A DNA stretch of 64,000 bases from a virus: positions 86,129-150,128 of the IMG/VR virus record IMGVR_UViG_3300013101_002049, one strand, 5' to 3'. Under the pieces are notes generated by a model. It was not told where the DNA came from. It worked only from the letters and a program-made list of their open reading frames with translations, and did not search any database. Positions within the stretch are counted from its first letter, which is position 1; each line of letters starts with the position of its first letter. Below, piece after piece: positions 16,734 to 26,145 of the stretch. Position numbers and translations under genes: made by a program.

Positions 16734-17736
16734 AGAGGAGTTTAATTATAGATTAACACGGTTACAGGAAGCCGTAGATGCTGAACAGTTGTTGCGTTTA
16801 TTGGGTTTTCAAATAACTCGTGTAACTGAAAGAGAAGTACGTGCCCCATGTGCTGTTCATGGTGGTGATAATAAAACGGCGTTTAGAATGAATAAAGATA
16901 CTAAAAGATGGGTGTGTTTTTCTCATCAATGCCACGAAGATATTGGATTCGGTGTAATCGATTTAGTAAAACATATGCTAAATATGAATTTTGCTGAAGC
17001 GGTCAAATATTTAGAAAGTATTACTGGTATAGATATTCATGATGAATCTGACTATGTTGAATATCAACGACAAAAAGAACGACAGGAAGTTATACATCAA
17101 GCTGATAATCGTAAAATACCACTAGCATTAATTGATGAGTCGTTTTTAAATAGTTTCGGGAAGTTTAGATCTGATTATTTTGAACACGAAGAAAATGGTG
17201 GTTTTTCAAAAGAATTATTAGATCTATTTGAAATAGGTGGTGGTTACGTTGATAAATTTGGATTTCAACGAGATGTTATACCAATACACGATGTTAATGG
17301 TAGATTATTAGCATACAGTGCTCGAGATATTACTGGAAAAGCGGATTATGATTATAAGTATTTACTAACTGAAGGATTTGACAAAGATAAAGTTTTATAT
17401 AATCTGTTTCGAGCAAAAGATTATATGACAGAATCTCGTATTATTATTGTTGTTGAAGGGTTTAAATCTGTTTGGAATTTACATCGATCAGGATATAAAA
17501 ATGTTGTTGCGTGTATGGGTAGTACTATTACATCTGGACAACAGAATTTATTATATAAACATGCTTTTAAAGTAATAACTTTATTTGATGGGGATGAAGC
17601 AGGCATCAAAGGTACTCTTAGGGCTTTGAATGATATGAAAGGTAAGATAGATATAATACCACTATTTATACCATATGCTGAAAAAGATCCAGGAGATCTT
17701 ACTATAAACGAACTACATGGTATTTTAAGGAGATAG
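16714..17736 (+). CDS. dnaG: DNA primase, DnaG-like (CHC2 zinc finger plus Toprim)
   Basis: About 340 residues. CHC2-type zinc finger at the N-terminus (CAVHGGDN ... CFSHQCHED), followed by the helical YLESITGI segment and Toprim motifs VVEGFKSVWNL (about 245) and LFDGDEAGIKG (about 292). It makes RNA primers with the adjacent helicase. I chose the ATG at 16714 (GGAG 7 nt upstream, 20-bp overlap with dnaB); in-frame ATGs at 16666 and 16645 would overlap dnaB by 68 and 89 bp. Short compared with cellular DnaG, as usual in phages. Confidence 0.85.
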   Translation: MESRISKEEFNYRLTRLQEAVDAEQLLRLLGFQITRVTEREVRAPCAVHGGDNKTAFRMNKDTKRWVCFSHQCHEDIGFGVIDLVKHMLNMNFAEAVKYLESITGIDIHDESDYVEYQRQKERQEVIHQADNRKIPLALIDESFLNSFGKFRSDYFEHEENGGFSKELLDLFEIGGGYVDKFGFQRDVIPIHDVNGRLLAYSARDITGKADYDYKYLLTEGFDKDKVLYNLFRAKDYMTESRIIIVVEGFKSVWNLHRSGYKNVVACMGSTITSGQQNLLYKHAFKVITLFDGDEAGIKGTLRALNDMKGKIDIIPLFIPYAEKDPGDLTINELHGILRR

Positions 17737-17738
17737 CG

Positions 17739-18098
17739 ATGAAAGATTCTTTTAAAAAGGTGATTGGCACACCTACTATGATGATGTTACCAGCAAGAAA
17801 TTATACATTTAAAGTTTTTGAAGAAGATTATAGTATAATTTTACCGAGAAAAGGTAAATACAAAGATTTTGATGATGAGTTATTTAGTGAAGAAGATGGT
17901 GAATTCAATATAATGGATCATATAAGTGAAGAAACTGGTCATGTATTGTTTATGCCGTCATTATCAAAAGTTTTGTTTGCTACTGCACAGTATCCAGATT
18001 TAGAAGAAGATCAAGCTTTTGTGCCTGTTGCGTTAATTATTCGTAACGAAGAGGTAGAAATTTTAGGTAATGTAATTCAGATGATAAAGGAGAATTAA
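17739..18098 (+). CDS. hypothetical protein in replication operon
   Basis: 119 residues, not recognised. Mixed alpha/beta with an acidic centre (DFDDELFSEEDGEFN) and a hydrophobic C-terminal half (FVPVALIIRNEEVEILGNVI). No motif seen. It directly follows the primase, two bases after its stop. Confidence 0.55.
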   Translation: MKDSFKKVIGTPTMMMLPARNYTFKVFEEDYSIILPRKGKYKDFDDELFSEEDGEFNIMDHISEETGHVLFMPSLSKVLFATAQYPDLEEDQAFVPVALIIRNEEVEILGNVIQMIKEN

Positions 18099-18099
18099 T

Positions 18100-18489
18100 A
18101 TGACAGAGTTGATTAGTGATCGAAAATGTCCGTCTTGTGGTAATAATACTGGAGTGGTAATGCATTTTGAAGAAATTCCTTGTACTTGTGGTAGGTCAGT
18201 AAAAATGGAATATATAGTATGTGAATGTGGATATTCTTGGCGATCTGCTGATGATAAGTTCCTTGATGGCTGTATAATTAATGTAGAAAATGTGGAAGAA
18301 TTGATTAATGAAGTAGAGGAATTTTTCGAAGATCAAGGCGTGTTTAATAATATGCAACAAGGTGGAAGTATGGAAGAGCTAATTCATAGATGTTTAAGAT
18401 GCGGCGAAGTAGTCGTTCAAGTAAATCCTACAACATTTGAATGCCCTATATGCGGATTTTCTTGGGAAATGGGTGAGTTTAATGAATAA
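18100..18489 (+). CDS. double zinc-ribbon protein
   Basis: 129 residues with two zinc-ribbon units: N-terminal CPSCG ... CTCG and CECGYSW, and C-terminal CLRCGEVV ... CPICGFSWE. An acidic helix links them. Such proteins bind nucleic acid or act as transcription adaptors. GGAG lies before the ATG, and the last codons overlap the RuvC start (ATGAATAA), pointing to coupled translation. Confidence 0.65.
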   Translation: MTELISDRKCPSCGNNTGVVMHFEEIPCTCGRSVKMEYIVCECGYSWRSADDKFLDGCIINVENVEELINEVEEFFEDQGVFNNMQQGGSMEELIHRCLRCGEVVVQVNPTTFECPICGFSWEMGEFNE

Positions 18490-18973
18490 TATATTATCGT
18501 TTGATGTTTCTTCGGTAAAAACTGGGTGGTCTTTTATAAAAGAAGGCAAATTAAAAGAGTTTGGTTTGATTGTGCCACCGAAGAGTTTTGCTATTCAGGA
18601 AAAGTTATATTGGTTTAAGAACGAAGTTAAGGCATTATTTAAAATTTATTTTCCTGAATATGTAGTTATAGAAGAGACATATTTGAAAAATGTTAAAACT
18701 TTAAAAACATTAATGCAATTTATAGGGGTAATAAATTTGGAGTGCTTTTGTGAATTAGGAGAAGAGCCCACGTTTGTTAGTCCCCAAACTGTTCGTAGTT
18801 ATTATGAGTTAAAAACTAAAGAAGAAGTATTTGATTACGTTAAAAACAAATACAAGGTTAAATTAAAAAATTATACATTTGAAACGGGAAATGATATAAC
18901 TGATTCAATTTTACAAGGTTTATATATAAATCAGGTGTTATTGGAAGTTCAAGAAGGAGATCAATATGAGTGA
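18482..18973 (+). CDS. ruvC: RuvC-like Holliday junction resolvase
   Basis: About 163 residues from the ATG at 18482, chosen for the GGGTGAG before it; a start at 18437 would run through the zinc-ribbon gene. Catalytic acids fit RuvC: LSFDVSSVKTGW (D near the N-terminus), YVVIEETYL (E), and ETGNDITDSILQGL (two D near the end). The enzyme cleaves four-way junctions made by recombination or replication, consistent with recA nearby. Confidence 0.78.
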   Translation: MNNILSFDVSSVKTGWSFIKEGKLKEFGLIVPPKSFAIQEKLYWFKNEVKALFKIYFPEYVVIEETYLKNVKTLKTLMQFIGVINLECFCELGEEPTFVSPQTVRSYYELKTKEEVFDYVKNKYKVKLKNYTFETGNDITDSILQGLYINQVLLEVQEGDQYE

Positions 18974-20105
18974 AAATAAACAAATTTTTATGTCAGCAAC
19001 ACGTATGTCCACTTATCTGACTTGTAAGTGGAAATATTGGTGTGGTTATGTATTACACTTGCCTCGAAAGGATAATGTTTCGTTTAAGTTAGGTATAGCG
19101 GTACATGAGTCTTTAGCTAAGGCAGGTGAGATTTGGAAGAAGAAAGAACAATTCACTGCGAGTGATATTAGACGTATCAAAGATGAGTATAGGAAGATAG
19201 CTGCTCGAGAAGGTATCCAGAATATGTCAATTTATGATGATGGGTTAGAAATGGTTTTAAATCGGGTTGACTCATTTGACGCGGGTACTATAATAACTGT
19301 TGAGGATAGATTTAAAGTAACTACACCAGATGGAGTTATTATTATTGGTGCTATGGATAAAGTTTTAGAGTTAAATGACGAAAGTTTGTTGGTTGTGGAT
19401 TATAAAACCTCTAAATACTTTTTGACTCCAGATGAGTTGAAAGCTGATATTCAGTTGTCTATTTATGATTTGGTGGCAAGTCTTAAATTTCCTGATTATA
19501 AGCGTATTATTTTGTCTTTGGATTATCTAAGAGGTGAACCAGTTTATACTTATAGAACTGTTAAAGAACGTAAAACATTTGCTAAATATTTATTGGCTGT
19601 TCATAATGAGATGCTAAAATTGGAAGAGAAGGACGCGAAACCTACCATCAATGATATGTGTAATTGGTGTGATTTTAAGGATAGTTGCTCTGCTTATAAG
19701 GATTCAGTTGTAAAAAAAAGCATTTTCAAAAAAAATCTAAACGAGTACGACAACGACGAACTGGTAGCCGAGTATCTCGACGTAAAAAATAAAGCTCGCA
19801 TCTTGTATGAATATGAAAAGCAACTAAAGACCCATATTATGCAGAAGATAAATGAAGAAGAAAGTGATTTAATTGGTAGTGGAAAACTAATGTATATTAA
19901 GCAAAATGGTAAAGTAACGTATGATCCTGCTACTATTTCTAAGCATGTACCAAAAGCAGATTTTCTTAAAATGGTAACAGTAGGAAAGAAATTTGTGGAT
20001 GAGTATTTAAGAGCTCATCCTGAAGTAAGACCGTTGGTTATGGAAACAGCGAGGAAAAATTTTACATTACCATTTTTGGCTTATCGAACACTGAAAAAGA
20101 AATAG
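18966..20105 (+). CDS. PD-(D/E)XK nuclease, RecB/Cas4-like
   Basis: 379 residues. ATRMSTYLTCKWKYWCGYVL then GIAVHESL, core GAMDKV ... LLVVDYKTSK (about 129-150; D and ExK-type VDYKT), QLSIYDL, and a C-terminal CNWCDFKDSC. The distant N-terminal Cys plus three C-terminal Cys suit an Fe-S cluster as in AddB/Cas4. Probably a single-strand exonuclease in recombination. A C-terminal helical extension follows. Around 19738-19800 codon choice shifts to C/G-ending codons. Confidence 0.78.
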   Translation: MSENKQIFMSATRMSTYLTCKWKYWCGYVLHLPRKDNVSFKLGIAVHESLAKAGEIWKKKEQFTASDIRRIKDEYRKIAAREGIQNMSIYDDGLEMVLNRVDSFDAGTIITVEDRFKVTTPDGVIIIGAMDKVLELNDESLLVVDYKTSKYFLTPDELKADIQLSIYDLVASLKFPDYKRIILSLDYLRGEPVYTYRTVKERKTFAKYLLAVHNEMLKLEEKDAKPTINDMCNWCDFKDSCSAYKDSVVKKSIFKKNLNEYDNDELVAEYLDVKNKARILYEYEKQLKTHIMQKINEEESDLIGSGKLMYIKQNGKVTYDPATISKHVPKADFLKMVTVGKKFVDEYLRAHPEVRPLVMETARKNFTLPFLAYRTLKKK

Positions 20106-20115
20106 GAGGAGTATT

Positions 20116-22563
20116 ATGGATAAGGGAAAGAAAATTAGAGTTTTTGCGTATTGTGATTCACCAACTTGTGCTACAGGATTTGGTACAGTTTCAAGGAATA
20201 TATTCGAAGGTTTGTATAACACAGGTCGTTACGATATTGATGTGTTTGGAATTAATTATTGGGGTGATCCTCATAATTTTCCGTATCGCATTTGGCCAGC
20301 AGGTACAAATAAAGATAGAGACCCTTATGGTAGGCAAAAAGCAGTAAGTATGATACCTCGTATGCAATTTGATCTATTATTTTTGTTACAGGATTCATTT
20401 ATTATGGATTTTTTGCCCGTTTTGTTGCCTCATATGAAGGAAAATAGCTCTAAATCTTTTAGATCAATACTATATTTTCCGGTGGATTCTGTTTTGAAAG
20501 AGAAGTGGGGTAAAAATATTTCGGATGCTGACACTATCGTTGCTTATTCTGAATTTGGAAAGCAAGAAGCTTTGAAAGTTATGCCTAATCATGAGGATAT
20601 GAAAGTTATACCGCATGGTGTTAATACTCGTGAATTTTATCCACTACCTAAGCATGAAGTTGAAGCTTTTCGTAAAGAATATTTTAAGTCAGAAGCAGAT
20701 AAATTTATTATTACAAATCTTAATCGTAATCAACAACGTAAGGATGTTCCAAGAACTATTCAAGCTTTTAAAGAGTTTAGAAAACAAGTTCCTGAATCTA
20801 TTTTGTATCTTCATATGGCTATGCAAGATCAGGGATGGGATTTACCTGAGATATGTAGACAGATTGGACTGGATATTACTAAGGATGTTATTTTTCCGCA
20901 GAATTTTGGGCCTAATCAAGGTTATCCTCGTGAAATTGTTAATGCATTATATAATTCAAGTGACGTCATTGTAAGTACAACGCTTGGCGAAGGTTTTGGC
21001 CTTTGTTTAAGCCCCGATACTAATGTTTATACATCTAATGGTATTAAGACGATGGACGAATTAACAATAAATGACGCTGTATTATCGTCTAATGGTGAAT
21101 ATAATAATATCGAAGCTATATTATCTAGGGACTACAACGATTATTTGTATGAAATAACTACTTGGTTAAGTAATATACCTATAAAAGCATCGTCAGATCA
21201 CGGTTTCCTAGTATACAATGATGAGTTTGTTTGGAAGAAAGCTTCACAATTAAAAATAGGTGATAAATTGCTTTTTCCGTGTAATTATGCGTATAAAAAT
21301 GAGAATACTACTATTGATGTGCTAGATACTATTTATACATTTTTGAATAAAAGGCAAAAGGATAATATTGTAGTTAAAAATGGCCAGGTTCGTATACAAT
21401 CGAATTTTAAACAAGAAGAAAATTTTATACCGAAATATATAAATATTGATAAAGATTTTTGTAAATTGATGGGTTTGTATTTGGCAGAAGGGTCTTTAAG
21501 TTCTGTTAAGATGGATTCTGTAACATTTTCTTTTAATAAAAATGAAAAGGAGTCTATCGAGTTTGTTATCGCTAAAATGAAAGACGTTTTTGGGCTAGAT
21601 TTTTATGAACTCAAAGATAAACAGTTGAATTATAATGGATATTCTATAAGATTTTATTCTTCCGTAGTTGCATATTTATTTTATGCATTATGTGGCAAAG
21701 GTGCTAGAACAAAGAAAATTTCAACTATATTATTAAATTTAGATAAGCCAATGTTAATTAAATTAGTAGAAGGTGTGTATATTGGTGATGGTAGTTATAG
21801 CGAGTCTCAATATGAAATATCTTTCTCTACAACTTCTAGAGATATAGCTTATAATTTACGTTTGATTTTGTCACGTCTTGGTATATTATCATCTGTACGT
21901 ACTTCTAGAGTAGAATATAAAGTGAATGTTAGTGGTGTGTCGCGAGAAAATTTGCAAAAACTATTTGGTATGAATGTTGTTAAGGTTGATAGAACAAGAG
22001 CAAATGAGCGGGCTTCTATAAGTGATGAGTATTTAATATTACCGGTAAAGAATATTGATAAAGTACATTATAAAGGAAAACTTATAGATATTCAAGTAGC
22101 AAATACTAATGATTTTGTTGCTGAAAATGTTATTGTTCATAATTCGTGGATTGAAGCCATGGCTACTAAAGTACCAATTGTTATGCCAAATAATACAGCT
22201 ATGTCGGAATTTATTACTGAGGACAGGGGGTATCTTGTTAATAGCGGCAGCAATCCAAGTTTATGGACAGTAATTCCACATGATAATGAAGTTATGCGTC
22301 CATTAGTAGATGTTGATGATATGGTGAAAACTCTAGTTCATATTTATAATAATAGAGATGAAGCACGTACTAAAGCTGAAAATGCTTATAAATGGATTGT
22401 TAATGAGATGGATTGGCAGCGGGGTATTGTACCGCGATGGGTTGATGTTTTTGACGAAGCTTATGAATTGATTCAGAGAGAGGATAAAGAGCATAGTGAG
22501 GATGTAGAAGCACTTGTTGACCAATTAGGTAAGAAAAAAATTATTGAGTCGGAGGAATTATAA
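20116..22563 (+). CDS. GT4-type glycosyltransferase interrupted by an intein
   Basis: 815 residues precursor; about 435 after intein removal. The N-extein has the GT-B start CDSPTCATGFGTVSRNIFEG and VIPHGVNTREFYPL; the junction reads GEGFGL^SWIEAMA, the donor-sugar binding E-x7-E motif of GT4. The intein occupies residues 297-676. The next gene (22564) has the same motif uninterrupted (GEGFGLVPFEAG). The enzyme should move a nucleotide sugar onto an acceptor in the glycan island; the substrate is unknown. Preceded by AGGAGG. Confidence 0.85.
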   Translation: MDKGKKIRVFAYCDSPTCATGFGTVSRNIFEGLYNTGRYDIDVFGINYWGDPHNFPYRIWPAGTNKDRDPYGRQKAVSMIPRMQFDLLFLLQDSFIMDFLPVLLPHMKENSSKSFRSILYFPVDSVLKEKWGKNISDADTIVAYSEFGKQEALKVMPNHEDMKVIPHGVNTREFYPLPKHEVEAFRKEYFKSEADKFIITNLNRNQQRKDVPRTIQAFKEFRKQVPESILYLHMAMQDQGWDLPEICRQIGLDITKDVIFPQNFGPNQGYPREIVNALYNSSDVIVSTTLGEGFGLCLSPDTNVYTSNGIKTMDELTINDAVLSSNGEYNNIEAILSRDYNDYLYEITTWLSNIPIKASSDHGFLVYNDEFVWKKASQLKIGDKLLFPCNYAYKNENTTIDVLDTIYTFLNKRQKDNIVVKNGQVRIQSNFKQEENFIPKYINIDKDFCKLMGLYLAEGSLSSVKMDSVTFSFNKNEKESIEFVIAKMKDVFGLDFYELKDKQLNYNGYSIRFYSSVVAYLFYALCGKGARTKKISTILLNLDKPMLIKLVEGVYIGDGSYSESQYEISFSTTSRDIAYNLRLILSRLGILSSVRTSRVEYKVNVSGVSRENLQKLFGMNVVKVDRTRANERASISDEYLILPVKNIDKVHYKGKLIDIQVANTNDFVAENVIVHNSWIEAMATKVPIVMPNNTAMSEFITEDRGYLVNSGSNPSLWTVIPHDNEVMRPLVDVDDMVKTLVHIYNNRDEARTKAENAYKWIVNEMDWQRGIVPRWVDVFDEAYELIQREDKEHSEDVEALVDQLGKKKIIESEEL
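21004..22143 (+). other. intein with LAGLIDADG endonuclease, in the glycosyltransferase
   Basis: 380 residues. Starts CLSPDTNVYTSNGIKTMDEL (block A); block B is KASSDHGFLVYN; ends LIDIQVANTNDFVAENVIVHN, followed by Ser as +1 nucleophile. Two LAGLIDADG motifs are visible, LMGLYLAEGS and LVEGVYIGDGS, so a homing endonuclease is present and looks intact. Terminal His-Asn is canonical. Confidence 0.9.
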
Positions 22564-23682
22564 ATGGAGATACGGGGTATTAAATATGTAGGCCCTATAT
22601 TTGATGTGTCTGGTTATGGGCAAGCAGCTAGAGGGTATGCTTTGTCATTACATAAATTGGGAATTCCTTTGACTATTGATTCTGTATCTTTTGAAGAGGG
22701 GTTGGCTGATTTTGGAGAAACTAGTCGTATTTTAGCTCCTCTTGTAGATAAAAATATAGATTATAATATAGTAATTATCCATCTAACTGCTAATTTATTT
22801 TGTTCTAAGGCTGAACCTGGTAAAATGAATATAGGTTATTTTGTGTGGGAAACCGATAAAGTTCATGAGGAATGGGTGGAAGAGGCCAATAAAAGTGTAA
22901 GTTTTGTGATGACTGCTTCTCAATGGGGAGCAGATATATTTAGAAAATCTGGTATAACTGTGCCGGTGGCTGCTATTCCTCATGGGATTGATGCTGATGA
23001 ATTTGTTGATGTTGACCCATATACTGTTGCTGGTGTAAAACAGAATGCTTATAAATTTTATGGAATATTTCAATTTACTGAACGTAAGCACCCGATGGCA
23101 TTAATTAAATCATATTGGAGTGCTTTTCAAAATAATGAAAATGTAGCTCTTATTTTGAAAACGTATCGTAATGGATTTGCGGATAGTGAAAAAGAGGCTA
23201 TACGAGCAACAATAAAAAGATTAAAAAAAGTAACTAATATGCCTATATACCCACCTATATATTTAATATCTGAACGTTTGGATAGATCTGAACTATTAGG
23301 ACTTCATAAAACATGTGATTGTTTGGTTCATTTGGATCGTGGGGAAGGTTTTGGTTTGGTGCCTTTTGAAGCTGGTGTATGCGGCAATCCTATATTAATT
23401 ACTGGATGGGGCGGTGCACTAGAATATGCTAAGGAAGATAATAGTTATTTAGTTAATTATACTCTTACGCCAGTATTTGGCATGCCTTGGTCACCATGGT
23501 ATTCTGGAAATCAGTTATGGGCTGAACCGGATTGTGGCCACGCGATTGAATTACTGCGTGAAATTTATAATAATCAGGGTGAAGCACGTATCCGTGGTGA
23601 GAAACTGAAACAATATATTATTGATAATTTTAGTTGGGAAAATGTTGGTAGTAAAATAATAGAAACAATAAAGTCTTTGTAG
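22564..23682 (+). CDS. GT4-family glycosyltransferase
   Basis: 372 residues, GT-B fold. YVGPIFDVSGYGQAARGYAL at the N-terminus, IPHGIDADEFV, FTERKHPMALIKSY, and the donor motif DRGEGFGLVPFEAGVCGNPI. A paralogue of the preceding glycosyltransferase, carrying no intein at the same motif. Starts one base after the previous stop. Acceptor and donor unknown. Confidence 0.82.
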   Translation: MEIRGIKYVGPIFDVSGYGQAARGYALSLHKLGIPLTIDSVSFEEGLADFGETSRILAPLVDKNIDYNIVIIHLTANLFCSKAEPGKMNIGYFVWETDKVHEEWVEEANKSVSFVMTASQWGADIFRKSGITVPVAAIPHGIDADEFVDVDPYTVAGVKQNAYKFYGIFQFTERKHPMALIKSYWSAFQNNENVALILKTYRNGFADSEKEAIRATIKRLKKVTNMPIYPPIYLISERLDRSELLGLHKTCDCLVHLDRGEGFGLVPFEAGVCGNPILITGWGGALEYAKEDNSYLVNYTLTPVFGMPWSPWYSGNQLWAEPDCGHAIELLREIYNNQGEARIRGEKLKQYIIDNFSWENVGSKIIETIKSL

Positions 23683-23692
23683 GAGATTAGAA

Positions 23693-24610
23693 ATGAATGT
23701 AATAATGAGACCAGTTTGGAATAGACCTGAGATGCTTTATTTATCAATGGAAGCTGAGCTGGAAGCTCGTAAGCACCATGAGTTTTCGAATGATTTACTA
23801 ACAGTTTTTGTTTTGGATCATGGGTATAATGAAAAAGTATTAGAAATAGTTGAGAGTTATCCTGAGCCAAAAAAAATTATTAAAAGACAAAAGCGCTTAG
23901 GCTTAACCGTTAATATACTTGAAGGTATGAAAGAATCATTTACACATGCTGATGATTACATTATTTATATAGAAGATGATATGGTGGTGCACAAGACTTA
24001 TTTTCAGTTTTTGGATGTACTTATGAATTTAGTAAAACCAGAAGAATATTCTGTGATTATAGGTCATAGTAAAGGTATTCAGAACAAAGGCCGCAAAAAT
24101 TTTGATCCTCCTAATGTGGATTTAAATGTGGTGGTGAAAGACCATGTGTATGCAGCTTTCGCTAGTTTGATAAGAAAAGAATTTTTTAATAATTATATTT
24201 TACCTTGTATTGGACCGACGTATTATAAAAATTTTGGTACGAGAGATAAATTTGTCACTGCTTTGGGAACTAAATATCAACAAGATAAGCGATTTAAATA
24301 TAAAGGTAAATCTATGCATGCTCATAATGAGCAAGCTGGTTTAATTAATCGTTTGGTTGATGTAGCATTAATTGAAGAAGGTAAATGTACTTTAAGACCT
24401 GTTGCTACAAGAACTATACATATAGGAGTGTATGGAAAAAATCGACCTGGCAATATACCTGGGAAAGATTTTAACGAACGGCTATCATTACTTAGACATG
24501 CGGTAGAAAACAATAAGTTGTATGATTTAACTAGATCTAAACAATATGATGACTATGAAGGATTTTCGCCGAGATTAGATGAATGGGATGGGACTTTATA
24601 TGTCAAATAG
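23693..24610 (+). CDS. GT-A-type glycosyltransferase (GT2-like)
   Basis: 305 residues. N-terminal MRPVWNRPEMLYLSMEAELE and LLTVFVLDHGYN, then YIIYIEDDMVVHKTYF, an EDD metal/nucleotide-sugar motif of the GT-A fold, and HAHNEQAGLINRLVDVA near the end. No membrane segment. Probably a cytoplasmic transferase adding a sugar to the island's product. The end overlaps the next gene by 11 bp. Confidence 0.65.
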   Translation: MNVIMRPVWNRPEMLYLSMEAELEARKHHEFSNDLLTVFVLDHGYNEKVLEIVESYPEPKKIIKRQKRLGLTVNILEGMKESFTHADDYIIYIEDDMVVHKTYFQFLDVLMNLVKPEEYSVIIGHSKGIQNKGRKNFDPPNVDLNVVVKDHVYAAFASLIRKEFFNNYILPCIGPTYYKNFGTRDKFVTALGTKYQQDKRFKYKGKSMHAHNEQAGLINRLVDVALIEEGKCTLRPVATRTIHIGVYGKNRPGNIPGKDFNERLSLLRHAVENNKLYDLTRSKQYDDYEGFSPRLDEWDGTLYVK

Positions 24611-25472
24611 AATACTTTTTTGTACTGGTGAAGGCGTTGGAAATGTTATTCAAACTATACCTGTACTTCGTACTTTAAGAGAATCACTAGGGGTTAAAAT
24701 AGATTTTTGGTATGTTTATGGTACTTTTCAATTGCCTAAGATAATTCCATATGTTGATAAATGGATAGTTGGCAATCAGATTCGAAACATGGATATGAAT
24801 AGATATGTTGGCGCTGTATCTACTAAATGGACAAGGAAGCATATTAAAAATTTACCTATTCCTATTCTAAATAAGATTTCTGATTTAAGTATGGTAAGAT
24901 CAGAAGTCGATTGTTATATGGATATTGCACGAAGTTTAAAAGTAAACGATGAGGATTTATTATGGTGGGGTAAATGTAATTATAATAGATCTGACGAATT
25001 TTATGATGTAGTGATACATAACGGTTATAATTTTAAAGGATCTTCTGATTGGAAGTTAAAAAGTTATCCAAGATATAAAGAAGTGGTGAAATTATTATCT
25101 GGAGATGTATCTTTATGTTCAGTGGGCAGTAAAGGTGAACATATTAAAGGTACGATAGATAAAACCGGTTTGAATATTCTAGATAGTTTAGGCATAATTA
25201 AAAATGCTAAAGTATTTTTGGGTAATGATAGCGGATTATATCATTGTGCGAATGCATTAGATGTGCCAAATTTAGTGATATTTACTTATACGTCTACAGA
25301 AAAAAATTATGACAAAAGATTTCATAGAAAAGCTAAAATAATATGCAGGAAAGATTTAGAATGTAGATGGTGCCAATGTGAACCAAGATTTAAAACCTGT
25401 AAGACAAGAGAATGTAGAAATATAGAACCTAAATTGATAGTAGATGTTGTATTGGAGAAATTAAATGGATAA
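24600..25472 (+). CDS. GT9-like (heptosyltransferase family) protein
   Basis: About 290 residues from the ATG at 24600, which overlaps the previous stop by 11 bp; two earlier in-frame ATGs exist. ILFCTGEGVGNVIQTIPVLRTL resembles the N-terminal motif of ADP-heptose:LPS heptosyltransferases, and FLGNDSGLYHCANALDVPNLVIF is the conserved GNDSG-H-A-A donor motif. A Cys-rich segment near the end (CRKDLECRWCQCEPRFKTC) is unusual and may bind metal. Confidence 0.75.
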   Translation: MSNRILFCTGEGVGNVIQTIPVLRTLRESLGVKIDFWYVYGTFQLPKIIPYVDKWIVGNQIRNMDMNRYVGAVSTKWTRKHIKNLPIPILNKISDLSMVRSEVDCYMDIARSLKVNDEDLLWWGKCNYNRSDEFYDVVIHNGYNFKGSSDWKLKSYPRYKEVVKLLSGDVSLCSVGSKGEHIKGTIDKTGLNILDSLGIIKNAKVFLGNDSGLYHCANALDVPNLVIFTYTSTEKNYDKRFHRKAKIICRKDLECRWCQCEPRFKTCKTRECRNIEPKLIVDVVLEKLNG

Positions 25473-26145
25473 ATGTTTGGGTTTTGGTGGACTTGGTGAT
25501 TGTTTTATAGTAGGATTAAAATTGATGGAATATCCTAATGAATATGTATATGTGCATATAGATAATTCTAAATCAAGATTAACATCTTCTATGTATTTAA
25601 TGGAACATTTAGGTATACCTGCTATTGGGAAGGTAGTAAAAAATATTAAACGGTGGTGGTATACAAACCATAATCAATTTGATAAATGTTTTAATGTGTT
25701 TGCTAATGGGTATATTGATATACCAAAAAGGGATTACCATTGGGAACCTTGTAGAGATGAAGGATATAAAAATCCATATAGAAAAGAATTAAAAACGAAA
25801 ACAGATTTTATAGCAGTACAAATTAATTCTGGTGGGCAGAGAAGTTATAAATATAAGCCAATAATTGAATATGTTTATGCAAATTATGATAGAAATAAAA
25901 TACTATGGTTTGGCACTGATACAGAATTTCATGCTGAATATGGAACAAATTATTGTGGGAAAATAGATTTTATTTCAGCGTTAGAAAAAATATCTGAATG
26001 TAAATATTTTGTTGGTTTTAATAGTGTGTTACTTTATTGGTCATTGTGGAATAAATTAGATTGTTTTTTATTTACAGATCATCAAGGTAAAGAGGATTTA
26101 CGAATACATAAAGAGTGGAAAAAACATTTGGAGTTTGATATATGA
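25465..26145 (+). CDS. GT9-like protein, divergent
   Basis: 226 residues. CLGFGGLGDCFIVGLKLMEY at the start and FISALEKISECKYFVGFNSVLLYWS near the end resemble a reduced GT-B/GT9 fold (compare GLGD and GNDSG regions), but the donor motif is altered to GFNSVL. It overlaps the GT9 gene before it by 8 bp and the sulfotransferase after it by 4 bp. Function uncertain. Confidence 0.5.
   Translation: MDKCLGFGGLGDCFIVGLKLMEYPNEYVYVHIDNSKSRLTSSMYLMEHLGIPAIGKVVKNIKRWWYTNHNQFDKCFNVFANGYIDIPKRDYHWEPCRDEGYKNPYRKELKTKTDFIAVQINSGGQRSYKYKPIIEYVYANYDRNKILWFGTDTEFHAEYGTNYCGKIDFISALEKISECKYFVGFNSVLLYWSLWNKLDCFLFTDHQGKEDLRIHKEWKKHLEFDI

Noticed and set aside
17122-17127. CTAGCA inside the primase gene
   Set aside because: 17 nt downstream is TTTAAA in the wrong context (no ATTCTATAAT); the same holds for CTAGCA at 42085 in nrdJ.
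20144-20974. Alternative-frame ORFs at 20144-20347 and 20615-20974
   Set aside because: They lie wholly inside the glycosyltransferase extein, which has clear family motifs in its own frame.
23574-23870. Minus-strand open frames such as 23574-23870, 38409-38750, 53988-54305
   Set aside because: All lie opposite well-supported genes, lack ribosome sites, and have compositions expected from antisense of AT-rich coding DNA.
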